Shown here: piece by piece, positions 15,905 through 25,872 of the stretch
Layout of the letters: every line of letters starts with the position of its first letter
Position numbering within the stretch: position 1 is the stretch's first letter
DNA from: Rhodopirellula sp. SM50
GTDB taxonomy: Bacteria; Planctomycetota; Planctomycetia; Pirellulales; Pirellulaceae
DNA: 64,000 nucleotides
Direction of reading: 5' to 3'
NCBI RefSeq assembly: GCF_002289565.1
Contig: NZ_NTFY01000030.1
Coordinates: forward strand, 1 to 64,000
Notes under the pieces: generated by a model
What the model saw: the letters and a program-made list of their open reading frames with translations, nothing else
The model's database searches: none
Told to the model about the DNA's origin: nothing
Made by a program: the position numbers and the translations under genes

Positions 15905-17281
15905 CTACGCGAACAGCTCTTTGACTTCGCGCATGCCGAAGTCGACCAAGGGGAACGGGCGGCCGCCGGGGCCGGGGATTTCGGCGTGCAAATCCAACCC
16001 CAGGGAATGAAAGACCGTGGCGATCAGTTCGCCGGGTTGCGTCGGTCGGTCGGCGGGGACCGCACCGATCGGGTCGCTCGCGCCGATCGCCCGCCCGCCT
16101 TGCACGCCGCCGCCGGCAAACGTGGTGGAAAAACATTGCGGCCAATGATCCCTGCCGCCGGCAGGATTGACCTTGGGCGTCCGCCCGAATTCGGCCAAGC
16201 CACAAACCAGCGTGTCGTCCAACATGCCCCGTTCGTCCAAGTCGCTCAGCAGCGCCGAGTAGCCCTGGTCATACATCGGTGCGACGATGTTCTTCATCCC
16301 TTCGATGGTGGTGAACGGTTTGCTGCCGTGGATGTCCCAGGTGACTTCATTGAACACGGTCAGGAAGGTGTTGATGGTGACAAATCGGACACCCGCCTCG
16401 ATCAATCGCCGCGATAACAGGCAGCATTGTCCGAACCGGTTCATCCCGTAACGCTCACGGACCTTGGTCGGCTCCTTGGTCAAATCAAAGGCTTCGCGAG
16501 CTTGCGTGCTGTTCATCAAGCGATAGGCGGCTTCGAAATTCTTGTCCAGCATCTTGGCCGACTCGGTGGATTCCAGTTCGTTCATCCGGCCTTCGATCGC
16601 CGCCCGCATCCGTCGCCGCCGATCGATCCGCACGTCTCCCAACGTCGGCGGCGGCAACAAGTCGGGGACTTTAAAATTCTCTTTACTGGGATCGGCCATC
16701 AAGGCGAACGGATCATAGGTCTTGCCCAAGAACCCGCCGGCTTGGCCGTTGGGCAAGTTACCGCCGCCGCGTCCCATGGTTTCGGGCAAAACGACATGGG
16801 CCGGTAGATCGCTGCGGCGTCCGCGCATGTATTGCAACACGGCACCGGCGTGCGGGTAATTCACGCCACCGGTGAATTGGCGACCGGTTTGCAGCATCTG
16901 CCAGCCCGCATCGTGCACGGCCGCCGCAGTGTGGTAACAGGACCGAATGATCGAAAACTTGTCTGCGATCTCGGCGTGGCGCGGCAAGATTTCCGAAAGC
17001 TGGAAATCGCCCTTGGTCGCGATCGCTTTGAACGGTCCGCGCACTTCGGCCGGGGCCTCCGGCTTCATGTCGAAGGTGTCCAACTGGCTGGGCGCACCCA
17101 GGTTGAAAATCATGATGCAGGAGCGATTGTCCTTGTGGGGATCGACCACGCCGCGCTCGGCGGCGGCAAGGTATTGCGGCAGCCCGAGTCCGAGAGCGCC
17201 CAAGGTTCCGATTTGCAGGAAATCGCGTCGGGGCGTGCCGTTGCACGTGTGCGAGGTTCCGCGAGCGGTCAGATTTAACAT
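15905..17281 (-). CDS. DUF1501 family protein, Tat-exported
   Basis: A 458-aa member of the DUF1501 family, whose fold is related to sulfatases/alkaline phosphatases. The N-terminus has a Tat-like signal (TPRRDFLQIGTLGALGLGLP). Family blocks include CIMIFNLGAPSQLDTFDMKPEAP, FSIIRSCYHTAAAVHDAGWQ, GVRFVTINTF and LVCGLAEFGRTPKVNPAGGRDHWP. No enzymatic activity is established for the family. It precedes the DUF1549/DUF1553 gene on the same strand, the opposite of the 26-30 kb pair, where the cytochrome gene comes first. Confidence 0.9.
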   Translation of the reverse strand: MLNLTARGTSHTCNGTPRRDFLQIGTLGALGLGLPQYLAAAERGVVDPHKDNRSCIMIFNLGAPSQLDTFDMKPEAPAEVRGPFKAIATKGDFQLSEILPRHAEIADKFSIIRSCYHTAAAVHDAGWQMLQTGRQFTGGVNYPHAGAVLQYMRGRRSDLPAHVVLPETMGRGGGNLPNGQAGGFLGKTYDPFALMADPSKENFKVPDLLPPPTLGDVRIDRRRRMRAAIEGRMNELESTESAKMLDKNFEAAYRLMNSTQAREAFDLTKEPTKVRERYGMNRFGQCCLLSRRLIEAGVRFVTINTFLTVFNEVTWDIHGSKPFTTIEGMKNIVAPMYDQGYSALLSDLDERGMLDDTLVCGLAEFGRTPKVNPAGGRDHWPQCFSTTFAGGGVQGGRAIGASDPIGAVPADRPTQPGELIATVFHSLGLDLHAEIPGPGGRPFPLVDFGMREVKELFA

Positions 17282-17444
17282 GGCGAATCCAATGACGGAT
17301 TGGGAGGGTCGGCGAGGGGGAGAATCGAGGAAAGATCAGCGTCGGAAAGCTCGATTCCGCCGACGGAGGGACCTTCATTCTATTAGATTGAAACGCCAAA
17401 CGGAAAATCGAATTTCGAATTCATGGCATCGCAGGGGCTTTTTC

Positions 17445-18215
17445 TTGGACGCAACGCATTTCAATCGCGAGGCCTGGGACAAGATCGCGACCAGTCGGCG
17501 AAAGTGGTTCACCCCGGCAACGGCTGACCAAATCGATGCGGCCCGTCGCGGCGATTTTTCGATCCGTCTGACGGCGACCCAACCGATCCCCGCCTCGTGG
17601 ATCGGGGATGTGCGAGACCGATCGATCCTGGCCTTGGCCGCGGGGGGCGGGCACCAAGGCCCCGTGTTAGCCGCCGCCGGGGCGCACGTGACGGTGGTCG
17701 ATTTTAGCGCCGGCCAACTGGCGATCGATCAACGACTGGCCCGCGAACATGGTCTGGCGATCGAGACGATTCAGGCCGACATGGCGGATCTGGCCCCCCT
17801 CGCGGCCGAGCAGTTTGACCTGGTGATCAATCCCTGTTCGGTCAACTTCGTCCCAGACGTGCGGCCGGTTTGGAGGGAGGCGGCGCGGGTGTTGAAACCC
17901 GGTGGGGCACTGATCTGCGGAGTGATCCAGCCGGTGAATTTTCTGTTCGATGCGGTCAAACGCGATCGCGGCAAGTTGAAAGTGCGATTCAAAATCCCCT
18001 ACAGCGATCTCGACTTGCCGCCCGAGGAACTCGATCAAACCATCGGACCGGAACGCCCGATCGATTTCGGACATTCCTTGACCGATTTGCTGGGCGGACA
18101 ACTCGACGCCGGGTTCATGCTGACAGATATAATGGAGGACGGCTGGGGAGGTGACGATGTGTTATCCGACCGAATCGCCACCTTCATGGCGACCCGAGCA
18201 GTGAAACGAACCTGA
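17445..18215 (+). CDS. Class I SAM-dependent methyltransferase
   Basis: Predicted 256 aa from a TTG start at 17445 with AGGGG seven bases upstream; the longer frame from 16947 overlaps the opposite-strand DUF1501 gene and lacks protein character before this point. The Rossmann SAM loop is ILALAAGGGHQGPVLAAAGA, followed by the acidic VTVVDFSAGQL and the motif-IV-like FDLVINPCSVNFVPD. ARVLKPGGALICG matches motif VI. The substrate is unknown; small-molecule or lipid methylation is plausible. It is divergent from the DUF1501 gene and ends just before a tandem repeat array that may terminate its transcript. Confidence 0.85.
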   Translation: MDATHFNREAWDKIATSRRKWFTPATADQIDAARRGDFSIRLTATQPIPASWIGDVRDRSILALAAGGGHQGPVLAAAGAHVTVVDFSAGQLAIDQRLAREHGLAIETIQADMADLAPLAAEQFDLVINPCSVNFVPDVRPVWREAARVLKPGGALICGVIQPVNFLFDAVKRDRGKLKVRFKIPYSDLDLPPEELDQTIGPERPIDFGHSLTDLLGGQLDAGFMLTDIMEDGWGGDDVLSDRIATFMATRAVKRT

Positions 18216-18220
18216 CGCAA

Positions 18221-18455
18221 GTGGGATAGGCTTCCAGCCTGTCATCCCCCGTGGGATAGGCTTCCAGCCTGTCATCCCCCGCGGGATAGGCTTCCAGCCT
18301 GTCATCCACCGTGGGATAGGCTTCCAGCCTGTCATCCCCGTGGGATAGGCTTCCAGCCTGTCATCCCCGTGGGATAGGCTTCCAGCCTGTCATCCCCGTG
18401 GGATAGGCTTCCAGCCTGTCATCCCGGCATCGACAGGCTGGAAGCCTATCCCACA
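18221..18455 (+). repeat. Seven tandem 29-30 bp units plus one inverted copy
   Basis: Units beginning GTGGGATAGGCTTCCAGCCT start at 18221, 18251, 18281, 18311, 18340, 18369 and 18398, the first four 29-30 nt apart and the later ones exactly 29. An inverted copy (GACAGGCTGGAAGCCTATCC) at 18432-18451 closes the array and can pair with any unit. It begins six bases after the methyltransferase stop. There are no unique spacers, so it is not CRISPR. It may be an expanded intergenic hairpin element acting as a terminator. Confidence 0.9.
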
Positions 18456-18563
18456 GGTGTCCTGCTCGTCCCTTAGAAGCACGCAACACATGTCAGCAGC
18501 TGGCCGGCGACGCCCCCACCCGCTCGCCCGTTCTGCCGGCCTTCCTTCGAAATCGAATTCGCA

Positions 18564-19790
18564 ATGAAATCACAGCTTGCAATCGGAATGATCCTCGCCT
18601 GGGCCATCACCACGTCGGCTGCCGACCGCTTTCAAGCGGCACGTGATCGGTTGGTCGACACGCGTGTGGCGACGGCCGGGGTCACCGACACGCGTGTGCT
18701 CGATGCGATTCGCCGCACGCCGCGTCATGAATTCGTGCCCCGCAGTCAATGGCCGCGGGCGTACTATGACATGGCGCTTCCGATCGGGCATTCGCAAACG
18801 ATCAGCAGCCCCTTTATCGTCGCGTCGATGACCGAAGCGCTGCAGCCGCAATCGACGGACAAGGTGTTGGAGATCGGGACCGGCAGCGGCTACCAGGCGG
18901 CCGTTTTAAGCCCGCTGGTCGAGCATGTTTACACGATCGAGATCGTGCGTGAACTCGGCGAACGGGCCGCCGAAACGCTGGCCCGACTGGATTACGGAAA
19001 CGTCTCCACCCGCATCGGGGACGGTTTTTTGGGTTGGCCCGATGCCGCACCGTTCGACAAGATCATCGTCACCTGCAGCCCCGAGTCCGTCCCGACGCCG
19101 TTGGTCGACCAGTTGCGCGAAGGTGGCGTGATGATCATCCCGGTCGGCCAGCGCTACCAGCAAACGCTGTATCGGTTGATCAAGACCGATGGCAAATTGA
19201 TCCGCGAAGCGCTGCGTCCGACGCTGTTCGTACCGATGACGGGTGAAGCGGAAGAAAACCGCCAGACGCTTCCCGATCCGGCCAACCCCGTCGCCGTCAA
19301 TGGCGATTTTGAATTCGCGGCGACCGGTGACGAAGCGACGTTGTTGGAATTTGTCCCTGGCTGGTACTACGGTCGCCAAGTCACCCACACCGAATCGACT
19401 TCCGGCGACCCCGCCCCCCAAGGCAAACGTTACGCCAGTTTTCGCAACGAAACGCCCGGCCGCAATTCACACCTGTTGCAGGGGATCGCGATCGATGGTC
19501 GCGAGGTGTCACAGATCCGGCTGAGCGGACAGGTCCGCACCGAAGGCATCCAGAAGGGGCCAGGGTCCGACGCGATGCCGATGATTGCGATCTCGCTGTA
19601 TGACGAACAGAGAAGCGATTTGGGCACGTTTTACTTGGGGCCGTTTCGCGGCACACGCGACTGGAGAAGCCACAGCCGGCTGATTCGGGTGCCGATCAAG
19701 ACCCGTGAAGCCATTCTCCGCGTCGGCCTGTTCGGGGCCACCGGCAAAGCCGACTTCGACGCCATCGAGCTGGAAAAGATCGACCGTTAA
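18564..19790 (+). CDS. pcm: Secreted protein-L-isoaspartate O-methyltransferase with C-terminal extension
   Basis: A 408-aa protein with a signal peptide (LAIGMILAWAITTSAA). Residues about 23-230 are a PCMT domain that methylates isoaspartyl residues in damaged proteins: YYDMALPIGHSQTISSPFIV, the SAM loop VLEIGTGSGYQAAVL (101-115) and DKIIVTC. Bacterial PCMT is usually cytosolic and about 210 aa. Here an export signal and about 170 extra C-terminal residues are added (NGDFEF..., SGQVRTEGIQ, KADFDAIELEKID), which look like a beta-sandwich carbohydrate-binding-type domain. Export raises the question of the SAM source outside the cytoplasm. It is monocistronic. Confidence 0.85.
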   Translation: MKSQLAIGMILAWAITTSAADRFQAARDRLVDTRVATAGVTDTRVLDAIRRTPRHEFVPRSQWPRAYYDMALPIGHSQTISSPFIVASMTEALQPQSTDKVLEIGTGSGYQAAVLSPLVEHVYTIEIVRELGERAAETLARLDYGNVSTRIGDGFLGWPDAAPFDKIIVTCSPESVPTPLVDQLREGGVMIIPVGQRYQQTLYRLIKTDGKLIREALRPTLFVPMTGEAEENRQTLPDPANPVAVNGDFEFAATGDEATLLEFVPGWYYGRQVTHTESTSGDPAPQGKRYASFRNETPGRNSHLLQGIAIDGREVSQIRLSGQVRTEGIQKGPGSDAMPMIAISLYDEQRSDLGTFYLGPFRGTRDWRSHSRLIRVPIKTREAILRVGLFGATGKADFDAIELEKIDR

Positions 19791-20015
19791 TTGGCGGAGC
19801 TTCGCCGAGCGACAGCCGGAAAAGCTTCGCCGACCCGAACCACCGGTCACCCGGATCGTGTTGGAGGTGCATTCTGAGGCCGCTTTGAAGTAGACCCCAG
19901 CGGCCGAAGCGGCTATTTTTTCGGTTGATTCTTTGGGCGACAGTGACGGGGCGCCAGACGCCGCCCCACCGGAACTCCGCCCCCCATCACCAACATCATC
20001 GGAAACCCACCGCCC

Positions 20016-23000
20016 ATGCCAAACCCCCAGCAAGACAACGGCCCGACGGAGCGGCCATTGCTGGAGCGTCGGACTCTGTTCGGAGTTTCGTTCGCACTGG
20101 TTGTGCTTTTCGGCTTCTTCTTCTTGATGCCGTTCGCGTTTCGCGCCGCGCGGTTGAGCCTGAATAAGAAGGAAAACGATATCAAGGACTGGCTTCCGTC
20201 GGATTTCGTCGAGACCGCGGAACTGGAATGGTTCGCCGACCATTTCGCCGGCGAAAGCTTCGTCATCGCCACCTGGCCGGGCTGTACCGAAGACGACCAG
20301 CGATTGAAATTGCTCGAATCCAAGCTGCGGCATGAATCCAGCAAAACGGATCCCGGTGCCGGAATCGCAGACCCCAAGCTGGCCGAGGACTATCGCTCGG
20401 CCAAGGAATACGGGATCCGCTTGGGATTGCTGCCCGCCTCACGCAAGCTCGACAATTGGGGCGGTGAGAACGAAAAGTGGTTCGCGACCGCCGACGGCAA
20501 GTGGTACTACATCAAACCCAACGGGCATCTGCATCGCTGGGAAGGAAAATCGAACGGCCCCGCGGCACTGATCCGCGACATCAAACAATCCATGGGCACG
20601 CACGAATTGCAGGGGACCTTCGTCGCCGCGTTCGGCTCCCCAGACGACGAACGCGCCAACCCGTTCCACAACGACCCCTCGCTGCTGTGCGCCCCGATGT
20701 TCCGCTCGGTCGAAACCGGAGTGTCGCTGGTCAACGAATTGTCCAAAGAGGGCGGATTGCTGTGGCCGGTTGACTTCACCGATCAATCACGGCGTCCGAT
20801 CATTGCCCGCCGACGCGCGATGGAACGATTGACCGGTTCGCTGTTCGCCCCGGCAGTCCCACAGGACTTTGACTGGACGGCGGAAGAGTTTCGCGCGGCC
20901 GTCCCGAGCGATCGACGCTCTGCCATCCCCGAAAACTTTGACGATCTGGTGGAGAACGCGCTCAGCACCTTCGCCGACGAAAACTTAGAGGGTGACCGCC
21001 AGCGGCTGGCGACCGCCAGCACCGAGACACAAACCAACGCTTGGTATGCGGTCTATGATGCGGCCGGCCTCGAGCCACCACCGCGCCAGACCTGCTTGCT
21101 GATCACGCTGACCGACATCGCCCAGGACAACTTGGCCTACGCGCTCGGGCGCGGCGTGATGGGCGCCCCGCGTGGCCGGCTGTTGGAATTGGCAAACGAC
21201 TCGGGGGTGCAACCCGCGGCACCTCCCTCGATGGCTCCGCCGCCGTTTAACCGTACCGAAGTCGAATCGATCGCCGGGGCTCCCCCGCTGCGGCTCGGTG
21301 GCCCACCGGTCGACAACATCGCGATCGACGAAGAGGGCACCGTGACGTTGGTGCGTCTGGTCGGCTACAGCATCCTCGTCGGCGCCTTGCTGTCCTACCT
21401 CTGTTTCGCCAGCGTCAAGATCACGTTGATGGTGTTTATCGTCGGCGGCTCGGCGGCGATGCTCAGCATGGCGGTGGTCGGTTGGACCAACGGCAGTGTG
21501 GATGCGATTTTGATGAGCATGCCATCGCTGGTCTACGTGCTGGGGCTTTCCGGCGCGATCCACGTGATCAATTACTACCGCGACGAAGTCCGTCAACGCG
21601 GACGTGGCGGTGCGGCCGGCCGTGCCCTGCAGCACGCGCTTTTCCCTTGTTCCCTCGCGGCGCTCACCACGGCGATCGGACTCGGGTCGCTGTACACCAG
21701 CAATTTGGCACCGATCAGCAATTTCGGGCTGTACTCCGCGATCGGCGTGATCGCCACGCTCGCGATCCTGTTTTCCTACCTGCCCGCGGCGCTGCAAATC
21801 TTTATCACCGAATCGCACGCCGAACCGGAATCGCCGGCACCGACGCGTGGTGACGAAAAAGAATCGTGGCTCTCGGACCGCTGGGCAGCCGCCGGGGCGT
21901 GGATCTGCCGACGACACCTGTTGGTGACCAGCGGGTGCTTGATCGCGTTGATCGCCGCCGGACTGGGGCTTTCCAAAATCAAGACGTCCGTTCAATTGCT
22001 GAAGCTGTTCGACGAGAACGCCAGAATCATTCGCGATTACGCGTGGTTGGAAAGCAACTTTGGAAAACTGGTCCCGATGGAACTGGTGCTGCGTGTCCCA
22101 CCGTCAATGCAGTTGGAAACCATCGCCAAGGCATCTCCCGAGGCGCGACAAGACGGTCCGTTGGAATCCGCGACGCCGGAGTCGGCCTTGCCGCTGAACG
22201 TCTTGGAGCGGGTCGAAGCGGTCGCCCGTATCAATGAGGTCGTTCGTCGAACACTCGGCGAACCAGGGCTGGATATCGTCGGATCGACGACCGCGGTCAA
22301 CACCTTCTTGAAACCCCTACCCGGCGTGACCAACAGCTGGAATCCGGTTCGGTCCCAATACATCACGGAACTGAACGAGGGTCGAGAGGAGTTGCTGGCC
22401 AACGATTACGTTCGGTTGGAAAAGAATGGCCCCTACGCAGGCAGCGAACTGTGGCGGATCAGTCTTCGCGTCGGTGCACTGGCCGATGTCGACTACGGAG
22501 AATTCATCAAGACGCTGCGTGTCTCGGTTGAACCGGTGCTCCGCGCTTACGACATGCGCGACGAATTGCTGAAACAAATCGCTGCGGCGGCGGCGTCGTC
22601 GTCGTCGGGTCAAAGCAAACAGCCGGTCATCGTCATGATGGGGGCGGCTCGCCCGAGCCCGTTGGCGGAAACGGAACTGGTTGATCTGAGCGATGACGTC
22701 GATCTCGCCAGTGAAGACCGCATTCGAACCCGATCGATCTATTTGTCGATTCTAGAAGAATTGCTTCGCGGCGAACGGCTGCGTGAACCGATTTGGGTGG
22801 ACCACCGGTCGGCAGAAAACCCGATCGAGATCGGCGGCGATCTTTGGAACAAAGTCATCGGCAAAGCCGACGTGCTGGTCTGGGTCGGTGACCAACCGGC
22901 GCCCGAAGCGGCGTTGGCCAACGCCAAGACGTTGATCGACGCGCAAGCGATCTTCACCAAACCGATCAGCCATGACTTGGTCGGCGACGGCATCCCCGAA

Positions 23001-23825
23001 GTGACCGGTGCCGGATCGATGCAGGTCGTTTACACGGGAGTGGTCCCGGTCGTTTACAAAGCACAGCGGACCCTGCTGGGTAGCCTGGTGGAATCCATCG
23101 CGTTGGCGTTTGTGCTGATCTCCGTCGTGATGATCATTTTGCTCAACCCCGCCCGTACACCGCTGCGGATGCTGGGCCCGGTGAACCTTGGCTCCGGCTT
23201 GGGTGCAGGCGCCGTCTCGATGATTCCCAATATGTTCCCGGTTCTGCTGGTGTTTGGACTGATGGGCCACTTCGGCCGCCTGGTCGATATCGGAACCATG
23301 ATGACCGCATCGGTCGCGATGGGCGTGGCGGTTGACGACACGATCCACTTCCTCAGCTGGTTTCGGTCGTATTTGGATCGTGGCTACGATCGCATCAAGG
23401 CGGTGGAATTGACCTACCGCCGTGTCGGTCCGGCGATGACGCAAACGACCATCGTCGGTGGACTGGGTTTGTTTGTCTTTGCCTTGTCGACGTTTACGCC
23501 GACGCAGCGTTTCGGAACGCTGATGTTGGTGCTGTTGGTCGCCGCTCTGGTCGGCGACCTGGTACTGCTTCCGGCACTGTTGGCCGGCCCCTTGGGAAAA
23601 CTCTTTCGACCGCGTGTCGGTTCTCGTGGTGCAAGCGGAGCGGAGCCGTTGGAAGACTTGGCGCTGGTGCAACCCGACGATGGCGGCCCCGACGGCGGTT
23701 CGTCCCAAGTTGACGATGAAGAGGCCGCTGCAACCTTGGTGATCGACAAAGAATCGCTGCCGAGTTTGAAGGTCCATTCTCCGTCGCGTCGCAGCGATCA
23801 ACCACACCGGATGAAAGGCCGTTAG
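20016..23825 (+). CDS. RND/MMPL-family transporter
   Basis: A 1269-aa inner-membrane protein with two six-helix halves separated by large periplasmic loops, as in RND/MMPL exporters of lipids or hydrophobic compounds. TM1 is VSFALVVLFGFFFLMPFAF; the first SSD-like bundle follows the long loop (about 445-600, SLVYVLGLSGAIHVINYYRDE). The second half ends with the proton-relay-type motif GVAVDDTIHFLSWFRSYLDRGYDR and a last bundle LMLVLLVAALVGDLVLLPALLAG. A cytoplasmic tail of about 80 acidic residues follows. A low-complexity AAAAASSSSG stretch lies in the second periplasmic loop. No membrane-fusion or outer-membrane partner gene is adjacent. Substrate unknown. Confidence 0.85.
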   Translation: MPNPQQDNGPTERPLLERRTLFGVSFALVVLFGFFFLMPFAFRAARLSLNKKENDIKDWLPSDFVETAELEWFADHFAGESFVIATWPGCTEDDQRLKLLESKLRHESSKTDPGAGIADPKLAEDYRSAKEYGIRLGLLPASRKLDNWGGENEKWFATADGKWYYIKPNGHLHRWEGKSNGPAALIRDIKQSMGTHELQGTFVAAFGSPDDERANPFHNDPSLLCAPMFRSVETGVSLVNELSKEGGLLWPVDFTDQSRRPIIARRRAMERLTGSLFAPAVPQDFDWTAEEFRAAVPSDRRSAIPENFDDLVENALSTFADENLEGDRQRLATASTETQTNAWYAVYDAAGLEPPPRQTCLLITLTDIAQDNLAYALGRGVMGAPRGRLLELANDSGVQPAAPPSMAPPPFNRTEVESIAGAPPLRLGGPPVDNIAIDEEGTVTLVRLVGYSILVGALLSYLCFASVKITLMVFIVGGSAAMLSMAVVGWTNGSVDAILMSMPSLVYVLGLSGAIHVINYYRDEVRQRGRGGAAGRALQHALFPCSLAALTTAIGLGSLYTSNLAPISNFGLYSAIGVIATLAILFSYLPAALQIFITESHAEPESPAPTRGDEKESWLSDRWAAAGAWICRRHLLVTSGCLIALIAAGLGLSKIKTSVQLLKLFDENARIIRDYAWLESNFGKLVPMELVLRVPPSMQLETIAKASPEARQDGPLESATPESALPLNVLERVEAVARINEVVRRTLGEPGLDIVGSTTAVNTFLKPLPGVTNSWNPVRSQYITELNEGREELLANDYVRLEKNGPYAGSELWRISLRVGALADVDYGEFIKTLRVSVEPVLRAYDMRDELLKQIAAAAASSSSGQSKQPVIVMMGAARPSPLAETELVDLSDDVDLASEDRIRTRSIYLSILEELLRGERLREPIWVDHRSAENPIEIGGDLWNKVIGKADVLVWVGDQPAPEAALANAKTLIDAQAIFTKPISHDLVGDGIPEVTGAGSMQVVYTGVVPVVYKAQRTLLGSLVESIALAFVLISVVMIILLNPARTPLRMLGPVNLGSGLGAGAVSMIPNMFPVLLVFGLMGHFGRLVDIGTMMTASVAMGVAVDDTIHFLSWFRSYLDRGYDRIKAVELTYRRVGPAMTQTTIVGGLGLFVFALSTFTPTQRFGTLMLVLLVAALVGDLVLLPALLAGPLGKLFRPRVGSRGASGAEPLEDLALVQPDDGGPDGGSSQVDDEEAAATLVIDKESLPSLKVHSPSRRSDQPHRMKGR

Positions 23826-23885
23826 CGGTTCGGCTACACTACCGTTGCGGGCCGCCAGACCATTCAGCTTCGGGAGACGCAATCG

Positions 23886-24521
23886 GTGAGTCTAGTCCAT
23901 CGTGTAGAACATCCACTGATCGACCATCATCTGTGCAGAATTCGTGATGCGGCGACCCCGCCGAGTGAATTCCGTGCCGCCGTCAATCGCCTGTCAATGA
24001 TCCTGGGGGTCTCGGCAACGGTCGATCTGGCGACACGCCCGAGAAAGATCACCACGCCGATTTGCGAGACGACGGGATACGAACTCTCGGTCCATGTGGG
24101 CATCGTTCCGATCTTGCGCGCCGGGCTGGGGATGGTCGACCCAATCCTGGAACTGTTGCCCGACGCGTCGGTCTGGCACCTGGGGCTGTATCGCAACGAG
24201 GAGACCGCCGAACCGGTCGGATACTACGATAAACTGCCTCACGAGAACGCGCCCAACATCGCGATGGTCGTCGATCCGATGCTGGCGACCGGCGGCAGCA
24301 TCGACTTGGTGATTCGGCGACTGCAACGCTGGGGCGTCGATGAAATTCGAGTGCTCAGTCTGATCGCGTCGCAGCCGGGGATCGATCGAGTCGGACGTGA
24401 CTTTCCGGACGTCAAATTATTCGTCGCGGCGATCGACCCGGAGTTGAATGAACGTTCCTTTATCGTGCCGGGACTCGGCGATGCGGGCGACCGAATTTTT
24501 GACACCCCGCAAAACGGCTAG
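23886..24521 (+). CDS. upp: Uracil phosphoribosyltransferase
   Basis: A 211-aa cytoplasmic salvage enzyme making UMP from uracil and PRPP. Family motifs are complete: VGIVPILRAGLGMVDPILELLPDASVWHLGLYRNEET, the PRPP loop VVDPMLATGGSIDL, and the uracil-binding tail IDPELNERSFIVPGLGDAGDRIF. Translation starts at GTG 23886, with GGGAG about ten bases upstream. The next gene, a nucleoside transporter, begins eight bases after the stop, so uptake and salvage are co-expressed. Confidence 0.95.
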   Translation: MSLVHRVEHPLIDHHLCRIRDAATPPSEFRAAVNRLSMILGVSATVDLATRPRKITTPICETTGYELSVHVGIVPILRAGLGMVDPILELLPDASVWHLGLYRNEETAEPVGYYDKLPHENAPNIAMVVDPMLATGGSIDLVIRRLQRWGVDEIRVLSLIASQPGIDRVGRDFPDVKLFVAAIDPELNERSFIVPGLGDAGDRIFDTPQNG

Positions 24522-24529
24522 CCCGGATC

Positions 24530-25804
24530 ATGGAACGACTCATCTGCGTGCTGGGACTGGTGGTCTTCATCGCCGTCGCGTGGCTGATCAGTAGTGATCG
24601 CAAACGTTTTCCGATTCGAATTGTGATTGGCGGTCTGACGTTGCAGATCCTGCTCGCCTTTTTGGTTCTGGGGACGTCGTGGGGGCAACGCTTTTTTCAG
24701 TCCATCGGCGGTGCGTTCACGTTGGTGATGGATTCGGTGACCGCCGGCAGCGGTTTTCTGTTTTCCGCCCAGGCGCCGACGATCGGCGATTCGATGCTGG
24801 GAACGTTCGCCTTTGGGGTGCTGCCCACGGTGATTTTCTTTTCCGCGCTGATGAGCATTCTGTATCACCTCCGCATCATGCAGTGGGTGGTTTGGGCGAT
24901 GGCCTGGGTGATGCGTTTCACCCTGAAGACGAGTGGTCCGGAAACGTTGGCCGCGGCGGCCAATGTGTTTGTCGGCCACACCGAAGCGCCACTGGTGGTC
25001 CGCCCGTATTTGGCCACCATGACGCGCAGCGAACTCAATGCGATGATGACCGGCGGTTTTGCGACCGTGACCGGCGGATTGCTGGGAGCCTACGCCGGGA
25101 TGGGAATCGACATCTCACACCTGTTGACCGCCTCGGTGATCAGCGCACCGGCTGCCTTGTTGATCGCCAAAGTCATGGAACCGGAAGCGGAGGGTGCCCA
25201 AGTGTCTTCGTCGCTGCAGATGAATCTTGGTGCGTCGGAGCCGGATGTTGAGGACGTCGGACACGTCAATGTGATCGCCGCCGCCGTCGCCGGTGCCAGC
25301 GACGGCTTGAAACTGGCGCTGAACGTCGGCGCGATGCTGATCGCGTTTTTGGCGATCTTGAAACTGATCGATGTGCTGCTGGGGCTCGGTTGTGAGCAAC
25401 TCGGCTGGGTCGATTTGACCGGCACACCATTGATCAGCCTGGGTGTGATCCTCGGCTATGCCTGTTGGCCGATCGCCTGGTTGCTGGGAATCCCGGCGGC
25501 GGAGTGCGCCGAAGCGGGCCGCTTGATCGGGCTAAAAACGGTCGCCAACGAATTCATCGCCTACCAATCGCTGGGTGAGATGATGCGGTCGAGCGATCCG
25601 GCGATTTCCCAGCGGACGGCCGTCATTTTGACCTACGCGTTGGCCGGATTCAGCAATTTCGGCGCGATCGGGATCCAAGTGGGCGGCATCGGCGGCCTGG
25701 AACCGTCGCGAAAGCAAGACCTGGCCCGACTCGGGTTGCGGGCCATGTTCGGGGGGCTATTGGCCTGCTGCATGACGGGGGCCGTCGCGGGACTGCTGCT
25801 GTAA
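24530..25804 (+). CDS. Concentrative nucleoside transporter (CNT/NupC family)
   Basis: A 424-aa polytopic inner-membrane protein of the NupC/CNT family, which symports nucleosides with H+ or Na+. Family blocks include GVLPTVIFFSALMSILYHLRIMQ, NVFVGHTEAPLVVRPYL, MTGGFATVTGGLLGAYAGMGI and the C-terminal TYALAGFSNFGAIGIQVGGIGGLEPSRK. The HTEAPL and AGFSNF motifs line the substrate site in characterised members. Its operon with upp points to pyrimidine nucleoside or base salvage. Confidence 0.95.
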   Translation: MERLICVLGLVVFIAVAWLISSDRKRFPIRIVIGGLTLQILLAFLVLGTSWGQRFFQSIGGAFTLVMDSVTAGSGFLFSAQAPTIGDSMLGTFAFGVLPTVIFFSALMSILYHLRIMQWVVWAMAWVMRFTLKTSGPETLAAAANVFVGHTEAPLVVRPYLATMTRSELNAMMTGGFATVTGGLLGAYAGMGIDISHLLTASVISAPAALLIAKVMEPEAEGAQVSSSLQMNLGASEPDVEDVGHVNVIAAAVAGASDGLKLALNVGAMLIAFLAILKLIDVLLGLGCEQLGWVDLTGTPLISLGVILGYACWPIAWLLGIPAAECAEAGRLIGLKTVANEFIAYQSLGEMMRSSDPAISQRTAVILTYALAGFSNFGAIGIQVGGIGGLEPSRKQDLARLGLRAMFGGLLACCMTGAVAGLLL

Positions 25805-25872
25805 GCAGTTCCCGTCGGTGACGCTGTGCGTCACGATGGGACCACACATGGCTACGCTGTGAAGCACTTTTT

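Noticed and set aside
18221-18455. Possible CRISPR array
   Set aside because: Units are directly contiguous with no unique spacers, and no cas genes are near.
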